Assembly: GCA_028386065.3 (NCBI GenBank)
Contig: JAKUCV010003074.1
Span: 1-64,000, forward strand
Direction of reading: 5' to 3'
DNA length: 64,000 nt
Source: Turnera subulata
Lineage: Eukaryota; Streptophyta; Magnoliopsida; Malpighiales; Passifloraceae
Notes under the pieces: generated by a model
What the model saw: the letters and a program-made list of their open reading frames with translations, nothing else
The model's database searches: none
Told to the model about the DNA's origin: nothing
Translations under genes and position numbers: made by a program
In this document: positions 1-10,870 of the stretch, piece by piece
Position numbering within the stretch: the stretch's first letter is position 1
Layout of the letters: each line of letters starts with the position of its first letter

Positions 1-420
1 GTCAAAATCCTCCAGAAGCCATGCAATCACTGCTTGACCATCCGATTCTAGAACTAGAGGGTGGTTACCCCAATCTGCAGCTAAGCGCAATCCTTGTAGG
101 ATTGCCACAAAGCCTGATCTCCATTCCCCTTCATGATCCCTGCATACACCCCCAAACCAAGTTTCAGTATTATCATTACTCAAAATGCTAGCAACATTCA
201 GCTTCCAATTCCCTCTGTCTGGTGGAATCCACTTCCAACCTTTGTCTGACCCCCTTAGACATTCAGCACGTAAATAGTTAGCAGCAAACTTTAACGATTT
301 TATTGGGTACGCAACAGGTTCAAAATCGTTGTCAAAAACAAGTTGACTGCACCAGTTCCAAGCCTTCCAGCAAGTTAATACTCTGCGATTAGCTTTTGAA
401 TCTATCTCAATAAAGATTTT
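1..420 (-). pseudogene. LINE RNase H domain relic
   Basis: Read on the minus strand this stretch gives a plant LINE-type RNase H (RVT_3) domain. A lead-in with KGWKWIPPDRGNWKLNV is followed by GGVCRDHEGEWRSGF, LRLAADWGNHPLVLESDG and AVIAWLLEDFD. The LESDG aspartate and the preceding LRLA helix are the usual landmarks of this domain. The expected catalytic aspartate after the KLNV strand (normally KLNVDGA) reads KLNVASI, so the enzyme is probably dead. The domain runs off the left edge of the window and has no start of its own. It is a 3' piece of a non-LTR retrotransposon or of a captured RNase H-like gene. Confidence 0.75.
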
Positions 421-1458
421 GGAAAAGAAAAACAAAAAGAATCTGTATGGCATTAATTAGCATTAATTAGCTAGGAGGACTGATTCACGAACGGCCAAGG
501 CTTCCGCTACAATGGCTAAGGTGCACTTAGATGGGTAATTTTTTTTTTTTTTAGAAACACTTAGATGGGTAGTTGGAAATGAGCGAATTGCTAAATTTAA
601 TCTGATGAGTAGGATGTTACTAGATTCCTAAAGAGTTCTACTGACTTGGTAGAAGATTACAAGCTATAACACCATTTGCCTTATATATTATGTGTAGATG
701 TAGATCCCTTTTGTCATTCTATTATAAAAAGAAAAACAAAAAGAATCTGTATGGCAAAATGTTAGGTAAATTCCTTGACGCTGTCAATAGATCATGTACC
801 AAACTCAAATAAAAAATGGAGGATTTAATAACTGACCACTAGGGAAACATATTCACTGCTTAGTTTCATAGATGCAGCCTATCAAGAAATAAAATATAAA
901 TATTTCGTTTATAATTTATCCTCTACCTGCAACTATATGGTATATGGTATTAACTTCTCAATGGTTATGTTGGTCTGATGTCATATGGAAACAAATTAAT
1001 AATATAATCTAAATCAGAAAAGCCTAATTGTTGGAGGATATGTAGGGTGGAAGGTAATGAACAGCTTTGGCCAAAAATAAAAAGTACTGAACAGTAAGAC
1101 CAGAAGTATGTTAGATACTGTCCAGAGAGAAAAAAAAAAATGCTTAAGCTTTGCCCTGAGTTGTGTCTAAAACAATAAGCTGAAGAGCTTAGGCTTGGGA
1201 AAAAAATATTAGCTTAAGCCATGAAAGAGAAAGCATTCATTATTGCTATACCTACAATTAAATCAGCATTGCCATTTGTGCTATAAATTAATTGTAAACA
1301 AACAATCGACACAGAAAATCAAAGATAAGAAAAAGTTACTCTTTCCTTGCAATTTTTCTCCAAAACAGGGCAGTTTATATTTCTTTGGATTCTATACAAT
1401 TACAAAACCAAAACGATATTTATTTTGTTGATATCTTATACTAGCTCCACAGATCAGA
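421..1458. other. AT-rich intergenic DNA and P450-1 promoter
   Basis: I see no gene here. The last 230 bases are the proximal promoter and leader of the first P450 copy. They share a block (ATCGACACAGAAAATCAAAG, then the AAAAGTTACTCT segment) with the region upstream of P450 copy 4 at about 30660. The motif AATTTAATCTGATGAGTAGG near 598 recurs twice near 7565 and 7640, so older repeat debris is shared with the downstream flank of this pseudogene. Confidence 0.5.
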
Positions 1459-1858
1459 ATGAATTTACTCATATTGTTATTAGCCCTCCCTCTATTCTTG
1501 TTTTTTCTTTTCAAGAAACACACAACCACTGAAGAAGTCCATCTTCCTCCGGGTCCAAAAGGCCTTCCTTTAGTTGGTAACTTGCACCAGCTTTACTCTT
1601 CCAACCGTCAAAGCACCTATGGGAACTTTCCAAGAAGTATGGCCCCCTCATATTCTTGAGACTCGGTTTTAAGCCAACCTTAGTGGCCTCTTCAGCCAAG
1701 ATGGCTAAAGAGGTTTTGAAAACATATGATCTTGAATTCTGTAACAGGCCTCCCTTGACTGCACCGGCAAAGCTTTCCTATAATCGCTTAGACTTGGGTT
1801 TTGCACCATATGACACTTATTGGAGGGAGATGAGAAAAATATCTGCTGTCCATCTCTT

Positions 1859-2125
1859 CAGGGGCGGATCTAGGAATTTTTATTAAGGGGGCCAAATTGA
1901 TAAGAAAAAATCTTGGGAGGGCCAAATTTATACAAATCAGGGAAATATCAAAAATATTTTGAAAAATTGAACTCCAAGGCTCGAACTCAGGCTGAATACT
2001 TAGAATAAGGAGCAACTTCCCACCAAACCAACTTGGATGCTTTGTAATAATATTACTATAATTGGATATATTTTAGATTTAGAGGGGGTCTGGGCCCCAG
2101 CTTGCCCCCTCTGGATCCGCCAGTG
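1859..2125. mobile_element. hAT-type MITE
   Basis: This 267-bp insert lies inside P450 copy 1. It begins CAGGGGCGGATCTAGG and ends CTGGATCCGCCAGTG, imperfect terminal inverted repeats of the CAGKG...CMCTG type typical of hAT elements. The 8-bp target duplication CATCTCTT is perfect (1851-1858 and 2126-2133). Removing the insert restores the reading seen in P450 copies 2 and 3. It has no coding capacity. Confidence 0.9.
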
Positions 2126-2965
2126 CATCTCTTCAACTCAAATCGAGTTCAAAGTTTCAGTCCTATAAGAGAAGAAGTTTCAGTCCTTTCGACTTGACTG
2201 AAGCAATGATTTATCGCACTAGTAACATTATTTGCAAGATTGCCTTTGGCAAGAAGCTGTACGAGGATGGGGAACGTGAAAGAGCAAGATTTCAGGAGGT
2301 GCTCAATGAAACCGAGGCCACGTTAACAAGTTTTTCTTTCTCGGATTATTTTCCTTACATGGGCTGGGCTGATAAGATTACTGGACTGATTCCTCGTCTT
2401 GAAAAGAATTTCGAAGAATTTGATGTTTTCTACCAAGGAATCATTGATCAACATCTTGATCCAAAAAGGCCAAAGCCAGCCCAGGAGGACATACTTGATG
2501 TATTGCTTCAAATGCTCAAGGATCGGTCATTTAAGGTTCAGCTAACCTTCGATCATATCAAAGCAATTCTCTTGGTAAAATATGTTTCTCATTTGTAAAT
2601 TTTAATTCCTCTTTTTATACTTTTTTAAGTATAATTGAAAATTTCAATTCCGGCACTCAGTAGTAGAATCATGTCTTATTTCTCCCTTCTTTTGTTTGAT
2701 TGACTTCTATATTTGGCTATGTATAGTGTTTTTAGTTTTTACTAATTAGCTTAACTTGATTCCAGGATATATTTGTTGCTGGAATAGACACAAGTGCTGC
2801 CACGGTGATATGGGCTATGTGCTTCTTGATGAAAAATCCTGTAGTGATGGAAAAAGCACAAAAAGAAGCTAGAAACTTAGTTTTTTCTATTTAGATTCCA
2901 GCCTGAAAAGCAGTTTTTCCAGTTGGGAACAATGGCTTTGTAGATGAAGATGATATTCAGCAACT

Positions 2966-3542
2966 TATTAGATATGTGGGCTGAATTTTTCTTTGATAAA
3001 AAAAAAAACACACCCAAAGCTGCAAAAAAAGACCAAGAAGATTAGCACCCAAATTTAGAAATTAAGCACCCATTTGTTGAAGTTTTGATGATTCATTCCC
3101 TATATATAGAGAATGAAATCCATCTGCAAAAACACAACTCACAGAAAAGAAGGTGAGTGTGAGGTAAAGGAGAATAGGCAGAGAAGAGAAGAAAGTGAGA
3201 GGGAAAGAGAGAGGGAGAGAGAAAGAAAATTTAGTCTCTCTATTTTTAGGAAGAAGAAGTTTAGTCCTTCTATTTTTAGGAAGAAGAAGTTTAGTCCTTC
3301 TAAATTTCGGAAGTGACAAAACAGTCCCTCTTATTTGGTGAGTGACAAAATAGTGAGAAAATACTTTTGGGGTATTTTAGGGAAATACTATTTGTGGGAT
3401 ACTATCTGTCTTTGTAAGACTAATATTTTTATATTAGTGGAACCTTTGAAGATCGTGGACGTAGGCAAGATTAAGGCCGAACCACGTTAAATTCTTTGTG
3501 TCTCTTTTTATTTTTCGCGAATCTTTTGCAGTTTACCCAACA
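2966..3542 (+). repeat. 5' LTR of the gag-only copia element
   Basis: This 577-bp repeat is nearly identical to 5015-5588. It contains a TATATATA-like promoter near 3101, a GA-rich tract (GAGAGGGAAAGAGAGAGGGAG) and three short tandem copies of a TTTAGTCCTTCTATTTTTAGG unit near 3230-3300. It ends CCCAACA directly before the primer-binding-like site. Confidence 0.9.
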
Positions 3543-3578
3543 ACTGGTAGCGGAGCACGGGTTCGTTAAAGATTCGCG

Positions 3579-4715
3579 ATGGCGGTTTCGGGCACAAAGT
3601 TTAAGAAGGAGCAGTTTGATGGCAAGAAGGATTTTAGTCTCTGGCAAAGCAACATTAAAGATTTGTTGGTGCAGCAGGGGCTGATGAAGACGCTCTTTGG
3701 CAAGGAGAGAAAGCCAAAGGACATGAAGGATGAAGATTGGGAGGAGCTCGAGCAGCGAGCTATCAGTACCATCAGATTGACTCTTGCGCCCGATGTGAAG
3801 TACAGTGTCATGGACGAGACAAGTCCGGTGGAGCTTATGAAAAAATTGGAAGATATCTACATGTCGAAGTCACATACAAACCGGTTGTTCATGAAGAAGG
3901 AGTTGTACCAGTTGAAGATGCACGAAGGTACGCATGTTGTTGATCACATCAATAGATTTAATAAGTTGATTAAGGAGTTGTGTAGTATTGATGTGAAGTA
4001 TGAAGAAGAGGAAAAGGCCTTGATGTTGTTGATGTCGCTTCTGTATTCGTATAATAATTTGAGGAATTCACTATGCATTGGGAAGCAGACTCTTTCAGTT
4101 GCAGATGTGACAACAGTGCTGATGGAGAATTTCAAGTTGAACCAGTCTAGTAGCGATACAGGTGAAGATATCGCTGTAGCAGAAGTTAACCGTGGCAGGG
4201 GCCCGTCACGCTCTAATAGATTTGGAAAAAATTCTAGATCTGGTTCGAGAAGAAGAACAGATTATAGTGATAAGGAGTGCTACTACTGTCACAAGAAGGG
4301 GCATATCCAATTTTATTGTGAGCAGATGAAGAAGGATATGAAAGAACTGAAGAAAAATCGCAAAAAGCCTGGCGAAACTGCGATTGTTGAAGATGACTCT
4401 AATGGTGATTTTTTCTTGGTACAAGAAAGTAAAGGTGATCAGACTGATGATTCATGGATTTTAGATTCTGCCTATTCATTTCATATTTGTGCAAATAAGG
4501 AGTGGTTTAGTAGTTACAAGCCTTGCAGTGATGGAGAGTCAGTAGTATTGGCGAATAATCATGAATTAAAAATTCATGGTATTGGTAGTGTGAAGATTAA
4601 ATTGCATGATGGTTTTGTGAAGACATTTGGTGATGTGAGGCACGTGCCGGAGCTTGGAAGGAATTTAATCCCCCTGGGTAGACTTGATTCGAGAGGATGT
4701 GGCTTTTCTTCTTGA
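3579..4715 (+). CDS. copia Gag with zinc knuckle and start of protease
   Basis: This is an open frame of 378 codons. The first 200 residues match the copia Gag family: GTKFKKEQFDGKKDFSLWQ near the start, then the region around the MKKLEDIYM helix. A CCHC knuckle (CYYCHKKGHIQFYC, spacing CX2CX4HX4C) follows near residue 232. The protease lead-in WILDSAYSFHIC follows, but the catalytic motif, normally DSGAS or DTGAS, reads DSAYS, so protease is probably inactive. The frame stops at 4713-4715. A further piece continues in the +1 frame to 4979 (GALVIMKGELMEKNL, like the GAG-pre-integrase region) before the polypurine tract. An intact Gag without polymerase fits a parasitic, trans-mobilised element. 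Confidence 0.85.
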   Translation: MAVSGTKFKKEQFDGKKDFSLWQSNIKDLLVQQGLMKTLFGKERKPKDMKDEDWEELEQRAISTIRLTLAPDVKYSVMDETSPVELMKKLEDIYMSKSHTNRLFMKKELYQLKMHEGTHVVDHINRFNKLIKELCSIDVKYEEEEKALMLLMSLLYSYNNLRNSLCIGKQTLSVADVTTVLMENFKLNQSSSDTGEDIAVAEVNRGRGPSRSNRFGKNSRSGSRRRTDYSDKECYYCHKKGHIQFYCEQMKKDMKELKKNRKKPGETAIVEDDSNGDFFLVQESKGDQTDDSWILDSAYSFHICANKEWFSSYKPCSDGESVVLANNHELKIHGIGSVKIKLHDGFVKTFGDVRHVPELGRNLIPLGRLDSRGCGFSS

Positions 4716-5014
4716 GGTGGAATTTTGAAGGTTACAAAAGGCGCCTTGGTAATTATGAAGGGGGAATTGATGGAGAAGAACCTTCACAAGTTAATTGGAA
4801 GTGCAGTGAAGAGCAGTATGAAGGTTGAGGCTTGTGCAGAGTCAGGCAGAAAGCAGAACATTATTGCATCCAACAAAAAGAAGGTTGGTTTTGCAATGGT
4901 GACGTGTAGTAGTGAAGATAGTTGTGCACTAGTATGTAGAAGACTAAAGCAGACATGGGTTAAGAAGACAAAAGTATGAAGAATATCAAGTAAAATTCAG
5001 CCCAAGGTGGAGAT

Positions 5015-5588
5015 TGTTAGATATGTGGGCTGAATGTTTCTTTGGTAAAAAAAAAACACACCCAAAGCTGCAAAAGAAGACAAAAAAGATTAGCACCCAA
5101 ATTTAGAAATTAAGCACCCATTTGTTGAAGTTTTGATGATTCATTCCCTATATATAAAGAATGAAATCCATCTGCAAAAACACAACTCACAGAAAAGAAA
5201 GTGAGTGTGAGGTAAAGGAGAATAGGCAGAGAAGAAAAGAAAGTGAGAGGGAAAGAGAGAGGGAGAGAGAAAGAAAATTTAGTCCTTCTATTTTTATGAA
5301 GAAGAAGTTTAGTCCTTCTATTTTTAGGAAGAAGAAGTTTAGTCCTTTTAAATTTCAAAAGTGACAAAATAGTCTCTCTTATTTAGTGAGTGACAAAATA
5401 GTGAGAAAATACTTTTGGGGTATTTTAGAGAAACACTATTTGTGAGATACTATCTCTCTTTGTAAGACTAATATTTTTATATTAGTGGAACCTTTGAAGA
5501 TCGTGGACGTAGGCAAGATTAAGGCCGAACCACGTTAAATTCTTTGTCTATTTTTATTTTTCGCGAATCTTTTACAGTTTATCCAACA
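5015..5588 (+). repeat. 3' LTR of the gag-only copia element
   Basis: Direct repeat of 2966-3542, beginning TGTTAGATATGTGGGC and ending ATCCAACA. A few substitutions and short indels separate the two LTRs, so the insertion is not brand new but clearly postdates the P450 duplication. Confidence 0.9.
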
Positions 5589-6189
5589 CAACTTTCTTAC
5601 CTAAAAGGTGTAATTATAGAGGCATTGAGATTGCAAGCACCAGGTCCATTGTTGCTCCCGAGAGAAACAACCCATCAGTGCAACATAGGAGTGTATAAAA
5701 TACCACCCAAAACTGCATGGGCAATCGGGAGGGATCCCGAGTCTTGGGAGAATCCATTACAGTTCAATCCGGACAGATTCTTGGGCAGTTCTGTTGACTT
5801 TAAAGGACGAGATTTTGAGTTTATACCATTCGGTGCTGGTCGAAGAATCTGTCCTGGTATGCTTTTGGGAATTTCCGGCGTGGAGCTTCCACTTGCAAAT
5901 CTTCTCTACAAATTTGATTGGGAAACGCCAGATGGGATGACGAGGGAAGATATAGATATTGATAAATGTCTTAACAGGCATTGTAATTCGCAAAAAGGAT
6001 GCTCTAGTCCTTGTCCCAAAGGCCTACATATGACGATGCCATAAAAAAAGGGTCATTTTGAAATAAATATCTTATCCGAACACTATCAATTTTTTTATGC
6101 TAATTGAGAAATTTATTCATACTGTAAATATATGTACAAGTAAGAAGTTGACAAGCACATGTACAAGTATGCATAAAACGCCGCCATAA

Positions 6190-6770
6190 CAGTGCAGTAG
6201 GTCTACGAAATCATACTGAATGATGAATCGTTACTTTGCTGCTGTTACGGCAAAGCTTAAAAGTCTCTGCAGAAACACGAACTGCACCGGCACTATATGG
6301 GAATAAAGGATGAATCGACTTAAACCACCAAAGAGCTCTGGAAATCACAAGATCAAGTAATAACTCTGGTTGCAAGGGTTGCTGTGAGAAGATAAGGGCA
6401 TCGCGAGCTAACCACGTGGTCTCTGTGCACAGCCATTGTTCAAACCACATGTCCGGTGGCACCCAACATATTCCCCACCACTGACGAAGACAATGCCAAA
6501 GGGAGGCTGAAACATGACAGGAGAGAAATAAGTGATCAACATCTTCCAGCACTCCCCCACAAAGAGCACACTGGGCCCCTGCAAAGGGCAATATACCCCT
6601 CCAAAACAGGTTCCCCCTAGTTGGCAGCGCAGGCCCTCATTCAAAACTAACCTTTAAAAACCTTCTATCTTCTGGGGGCCAACGATAACCAAGGCGCGCA
6701 AAGGGTGGGGAAGGGTAACTGTCCCCCCGCCATGCATGATGATGCCATGCATCAACAAAAGATGATATAT
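6190..6770 (-). pseudogene. LINE ORF2 C-terminal relic (zf-RVT region)
   Basis: On the minus strand a frame gives AQCALCGGVLEDVDHLFLSC followed by HVSASLWHCLRQWWG. This is the zinc-binding zf-RVT module found after the reverse transcriptase in plant LINEs (CxxC...HLF..C...LW). Weaker matches upstream on the minus strand (HHAWRGDSYPSPPFARLGYR) fit the DAxxWxxS lead-in of the same module. No reverse transcriptase core and no poly-A end were found. Confidence 0.7.
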
Positions 6771-7909
6771 GTTGAAACGAATATCTTATCCTGTGTACTA
6801 TTGTAAGAAGGTTCATAACTAAAATATACGTGTGTTATATATGTTTATGTATGTAATTGTTTTGATCATATCATTAATAGAATTCAACTGTTCCGTAAAA
6901 AAATTTAAAATAAGCAAGCGGATCAACCAATGCTTGTGAAGTTGTGACTTTGTAGGAGAGTGGAGCAGCAGCCTAGAAGATTCAAGAAGAATGTGGCTGG
7001 TGGTGAAGGCAGAGATTCACATGTACAGGGTGGTTCATGAGGGTTGTGTTGACCGGGATGAGAAAGAAAGATGATGAAGATGTTGGAATTTTTCATTTTT
7101 TGCCGGTGTTGAGGGGTGTCATGTGGTGCTACTAAGTGATATAAAAGGTAGCTGGAGCCTGGAGCTAATTTATACCCACTTGTTGGCGTTAATAAATCAT
7201 ACTATATAAAGGTAGCTGAAGCTAATTTCTTTCTTTTTTGGTTGAATTCAGAATTTTACCCCGACTCATTTTGAACTACATATAAGTTATGTACCGGGAT
7301 ATGTATGGTGAGTGAGTGAGTATCTTGCATACAAACTCAATACTTACGTGAATAGAACCGAGTGGCTTACAACTCACAATGGAATTCATTTTCAGATAAA
7401 AACAAATAAATAAATAAATAAGAATCTACTCCCGCGTGCACGCATGGGATTGCATCCGTCAGTTCCGTCGTCTGTCCCACAGGAGAATGCGAAATAATAC
7501 CAGGAAGCCTTTGATGGGTAATTGGAAATATAGGACGCTGAAGATTGGGGGGGATAGAAAGGCTAAATTTAATCTGATGAGTAGGATGTTACTATAAAAA
7601 AAAATGTCTTTACATGGAAAGTTTAACTACAAATAAATTTAATCTGATGAGTAGGATGTTACAATTAAAAAAAAAATGTCATTACATGGGAAGTTTAACT
7701 ACAAATGTTTCTATCAAAAAAAAAAAAAAACTACAAATGTATTTCGGTTGCCAACACTTGCGGTGGCATCTCCAAATAAAAGAAGCATGACCGTCATTTA
7801 CTGGTTATGAGTTTATGGGTATTTTCCAACGTGGAGCTATCACTTGTTAATTAATCTTCCCTACAAATTTATTTGGGAAGTGCGTTGCCAAATAAGGAAA
7901 GAAATAGAT
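6771..7909. other. P450-1 downstream flank with a tandem repeat
   Basis: There is no gene. The stretch 6900-7020 matches the downstream flanks of other P450 copies (the GCGGATCAA...CAAGAAGA block is seen again at 27540-27610). At 7562-7735 a unit of about 75 bp, beginning AATTTAATCTGATGAGTAGG and ending TTTAACTACAAAT, is present twice in tandem. Confidence 0.5.
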
Positions 7910-7914
7910 AAAAG

Positions 7915-8133
7915 TGTTATAAATATTGAGTAATCATATGAAGAAAATTGTTGATGAAGAAGGAAAGAAGATGAAGAGGAGAAGAAGAAAGGCAAAATGC
8001 AGCCTTGCTCGGTTGTATATTTCACACACAATTACTCTGTGTATATTACATAATATATGGAAGAAAACAAAGAGGGGAAGATGGGCCAAGTTAGGTAGGT
8101 AGACATCCACAATAAAACACATGTTTTATAACA
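7915..8133 (-). repeat. 3' LTR of copia element A
   Basis: 219 bp. It is a direct repeat of 12995-13213, with one visible difference in the portion I compared (ATATATGG against ATATATAG near 8058). The near-identity means the insertion is young, although the interior is heavily degenerate. That suggests a defective copy moved in trans. Confidence 0.92.
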
Positions 8134-8159
8134 CTCTCCCTTGGATGTCATTGTGTATT

Positions 8160-8650
8160 GGATAGAATATGCTCAGGGAGAACTGCCTCATTAAGTACAA
8201 ATACATAGTGCATATATGCAATTATACTACATATACTCAAATTTGGTTTAAACCATATCAAGATCAGTTTTAGCTTAATTTTGTATATTCCTGGGAATTA
8301 GTTGCTTCAAGCAACTTGAATCCTTCAGGGATTCTCATGAATATGTCATGACTTATGGATCCATATAAATATAGTCTGTAATGGCATCCATCTGATGCAT
8401 TTCCAATTCTTTTCATATAATGTCAGACTTTATCAAAAATAATTGCATCCACCACAGGGGAGTATACCTCCTCACAATTAATACTAAATCGTTTGGGTAA
8501 AACCTTGTGCAATAAGCCGTGCTTTGTATTTCTCTATTTTAATTCTCTTTTCGCACAAATACCCATTTTATGACCGATAATTTTACACCATCTGGTGTAC
8601 GGACTACAGGTCCGAAAATTCCTCGCTTTACAAGCGAGTCTAACACAGCC
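8160..8650 (-). pseudogene. Reverse transcriptase remnant of copia element A
   Basis: On the minus strand the pieces KARLIAQGF..., EEVYSPVVDAI and LYLYGSISHDIFMRIPEGFK line up with the conserved copia reverse transcriptase entry ([25 protein letters not shown]). Frame changes and stops lie between the pieces, and the catalytic YVDD block was not found. The product cannot be functional. Confidence 0.75.
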
Positions 8651-9309
8651 TACATTCAACTTGCGCCTACATTCATCAACAGGTGTAGGTTCATGATCCT
8701 CATTTTCTTTCATAATATTTAGCGCTATATAAAGTAAATATTCCGTCGACGGTTATTTTACGTCGGTTCCATCTTATTTCTGACACTGTAATTGAGATCT
8801 CATCATACTCATTTATTTCAGGTACCTGAGTTACTTCTGGAACTTTATCAATTGTCTCAGAAAACCTCTTCTGGAGGACATTTAATATGAACCTCTATTG
8901 GAGGCCTTATTTTCTCACTGGGGCCATCTTATCTCTTTTGCTCCTTTCTCTCTTATCTAGAATTTTGTTTTCTTTTGGAACCGAGTATATTCTACGCTTC
9001 TGGCGTACTTTGGATTCATTTGCATACTATACTTGTTCTTCTGGAACATTAATTTTTGAACAGGAGCATTTGCAGCTGGTATATAAGATTTGGTCACTTT
9101 ATATGTCTGGCAATTGCATATCAATTTCCTGGAAATGAATCATCTTTTGAACTTCAGGTTCACACTTATTTGTTTGAGGATCAACAGCTATATATTGATA
9201 ATGCATTTCAATAATCTCTTGATCCAGCTGCTTATTTTCTCCCCCTGATGTTGGGTAAACTCTTTCATCAAATTAACAATAAACAAATCTCCAATCATTA
9301 GTCAACGAT

Positions 9310-9640
9310 TTCAATTACTTTGTAATTGATGGAGATTTTTATACCCAACCGGTCATGCCAAACAATGGACCATCTAGTCGATGCATCATGAAAATTACCT
9401 AGATGGTCAACACGACGAATTTATTAATCCGGCATTCATGTCCCTGTATTATTCCCAAACTTGCTGGTGATTCTAGGCCAATCTCATCTTAAGAAGGCCG
9501 CACAATTAATTTCGCAGCAAACAAACACATGGAAATTCATTGATTGTAAAACTTCTGGTTTTTCAATGAATGATCCAATAAATTTCGTGCATCATTATTG
9601 ACCCGAGATGGCCCAACCGGTCATGCCAAACAATAATTCC
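9310..9640 (-). pseudogene. GAG-pre-integrase/integrase remnant of copia element A
   Basis: On the minus strand WHDRLGHLGSIMMHEI is the hallmark of the GAG-pre-integrase zinc domain (LWHxRLGHxG). NEFPCV and KMRLA follow at the spacing of the HHCC integrase zinc finger and its linker. A second partial copy of the segment that reads TTGTTTGGCATGACCGGTTG on the minus strand lies near 9340. Stops interrupt both. Confidence 0.75.
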
Positions 9641-10069
9641 ATGTACCAACTTCAAGTTGGTGCCAGCTTCAGGCTGCTATTTATGTGCCAACTTCAGATT
9701 GGTGCACAGTAGCTATAAATTACGTATCTATCAGCCAACTTCTAGTTGCTCTCAGCTTCAGGCTGTATAAACTTATGTATTTAAACACTTAAAATTTCTA
9801 GCTTCAGGCTAGAGCATTTCAGCTTCTGGCTGGATATGTTAAGTTTCAATTACTCAATTGCTAGCTTCAGGCTAGCTATATATGTGCCAGTTTTAGGCTT
9901 ATTTCTGCCACTCATGTCGAAAAATATCAGAATTATTGGACAATAATTAAAGTAGTGGCAAACTTTTCCAAAAGCAAAAACCTCGAAGATTGAAAAGCTT
10001 TGGAGTTTACTAACAAATAATGCAAAGTTTTAATTACCGAAAAATCTTCTGGATCTTTTCAGAGACAGA

Positions 10070-10870
10070 AAAAGGGTCCACATTTGAAAAACTGACACCT
10101 AGCTGTCTAATCTCAGACTATAAGAAGGGGAGGCAGTTGAGACAGGAAGATGCAAAAAACTCAGAAAAACTCAACAAGACAAGAAAAATGCCTTCCCCAG
10201 CTACTGTTTTCTTTGTTGAGGGTGCCTCTTTAGGAAGAAGGAATAGGTTAGCTTATAGCATGGTGAATGTGTAGCAAGAGGAATTACCGAATGATCTGGC
10301 GAGAATTCCTCGTTTAGTGTTTGTTGATGAACTTTATTCATCTAGGTTCTTTGTAACTCCTATGGAAGAAACATTCTTCCTAGAGGACCAAAGCAATCTA
10401 AGGGCTTCCTTTTATGGCTCGGCTAACTCTATTATGTTTTTCATATCTAATAGACTGCAGGAATTTCAGCTAGAGCCTTCATGTCAAATTTTAAATCAAA
10501 GCAGTTATTATTAGGTTTCCATGATGGCTTGGAGCGTCCCAAGGGTGACTGGGTTACCACCTACATGGCCTAAGGTACGACTTTTACTGTGGAATTGCAG
10601 GGGTGTAGCAAGAAGGTCCCAAGACTTTATGCGTACCTTAAGGGATCTGAAGATTCAGTACAAGCCTAACATGGTACTGATTACTGAGACTTTGTGGCAA
10701 GCAGGAGAGAATCATGGTGTGATTCTACTTCGTTTTCCTCCAACAAATCGGTTTGAGATACCTGGAGAAAACAACATGGGTGGTATGTGGTTCTCCTGGA
10801 ACGACAGTGTTAGGGTCAACATTAATGGTGAGGCTCAGAGTTTCAGGGTTAATGTTGAACCCAACAGATA
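10070..10870 (+). pseudogene. LINE ORF2 endonuclease fragment nested in copia A
   Basis: The frame 10521-10871 gives KVRLLLWNCRGVARRSQDF followed by KPNMVLITETLW. This is the N-terminal apurinic-like endonuclease start of plant L1 ORF2 proteins (LLxWNCRG, then the LxETx strand carrying a catalytic glutamate). It ends after about 116 codons, before the rest of the endonuclease and the reverse transcriptase. The bases 10070-10515 upstream look like LINE spacer or the end of ORF1 but show no domain I can name. Its + orientation is opposite to the host copia. Confidence 0.7.

Larger units (their letters stand above)
2966..5588 (+). mobile_element. Internally deleted copia element (gag-only) inside P450 copy 1
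   Basis: Two direct repeats of about 575 bp (2966-3542 and 5015-5588) bound an interior of only 1.47 kb. The insertion is flanked by the 5-bp duplication CAACT (2961-2965 and 5589-5593). A primer-binding-like site (TGGTAGCGGAGC) follows the left LTR, and a polypurine tract (AAGGTGGAGAT) precedes the right LTR. The interior encodes Gag and the start of protease. No integrase, reverse transcriptase or RNase H is present, so the element must have moved with enzymes from a relative. The left LTR has lost its terminal TG (it reads TATTAG, against TGTTAG in the right LTR). Confidence 0.92.
1459..6044 (+). pseudogene. CYP83B1-like cytochrome P450 pseudogene (copy 1)
   Basis: The gene begins with an N-terminal membrane anchor and the PPGPKGLPLVGNLHQL hinge. 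It then shifts frame near 1610-1655, continues through the helix-C region (YWREMRK) and is interrupted by a hAT MITE at 1859-2125. A deletion of about 60 bases near 2175 removes the EEEVSSLIGNICESASAS segment seen in the sister copies. Exon 1 ends at a GT near 2575. Exon 2 starts near 2766 ([12 protein letters not shown], a normal I-helix), carries a small insertion near 2880 and is split by a copia element at 2966-5588. The rest (5594-6044) keeps FNPDRFLGS and the haem loop PFGAGRRICPG but has lost the LVYVN segment and shifts frame near the end. It cannot make a P450. Confidence 0.93.

Noticed and set aside
8993..9048. Heat-shock elements (TTCnnGAA) in copia element A, as in ONSEN-type elements
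   Set aside because: TTCTGGAA arises only where the hairpin arms happen to start with GAA. Other hairpins keep the TTCWG loop with unrelated arms, so the constant part is the loop, not a heat-shock site. The sites are also not in the LTR.
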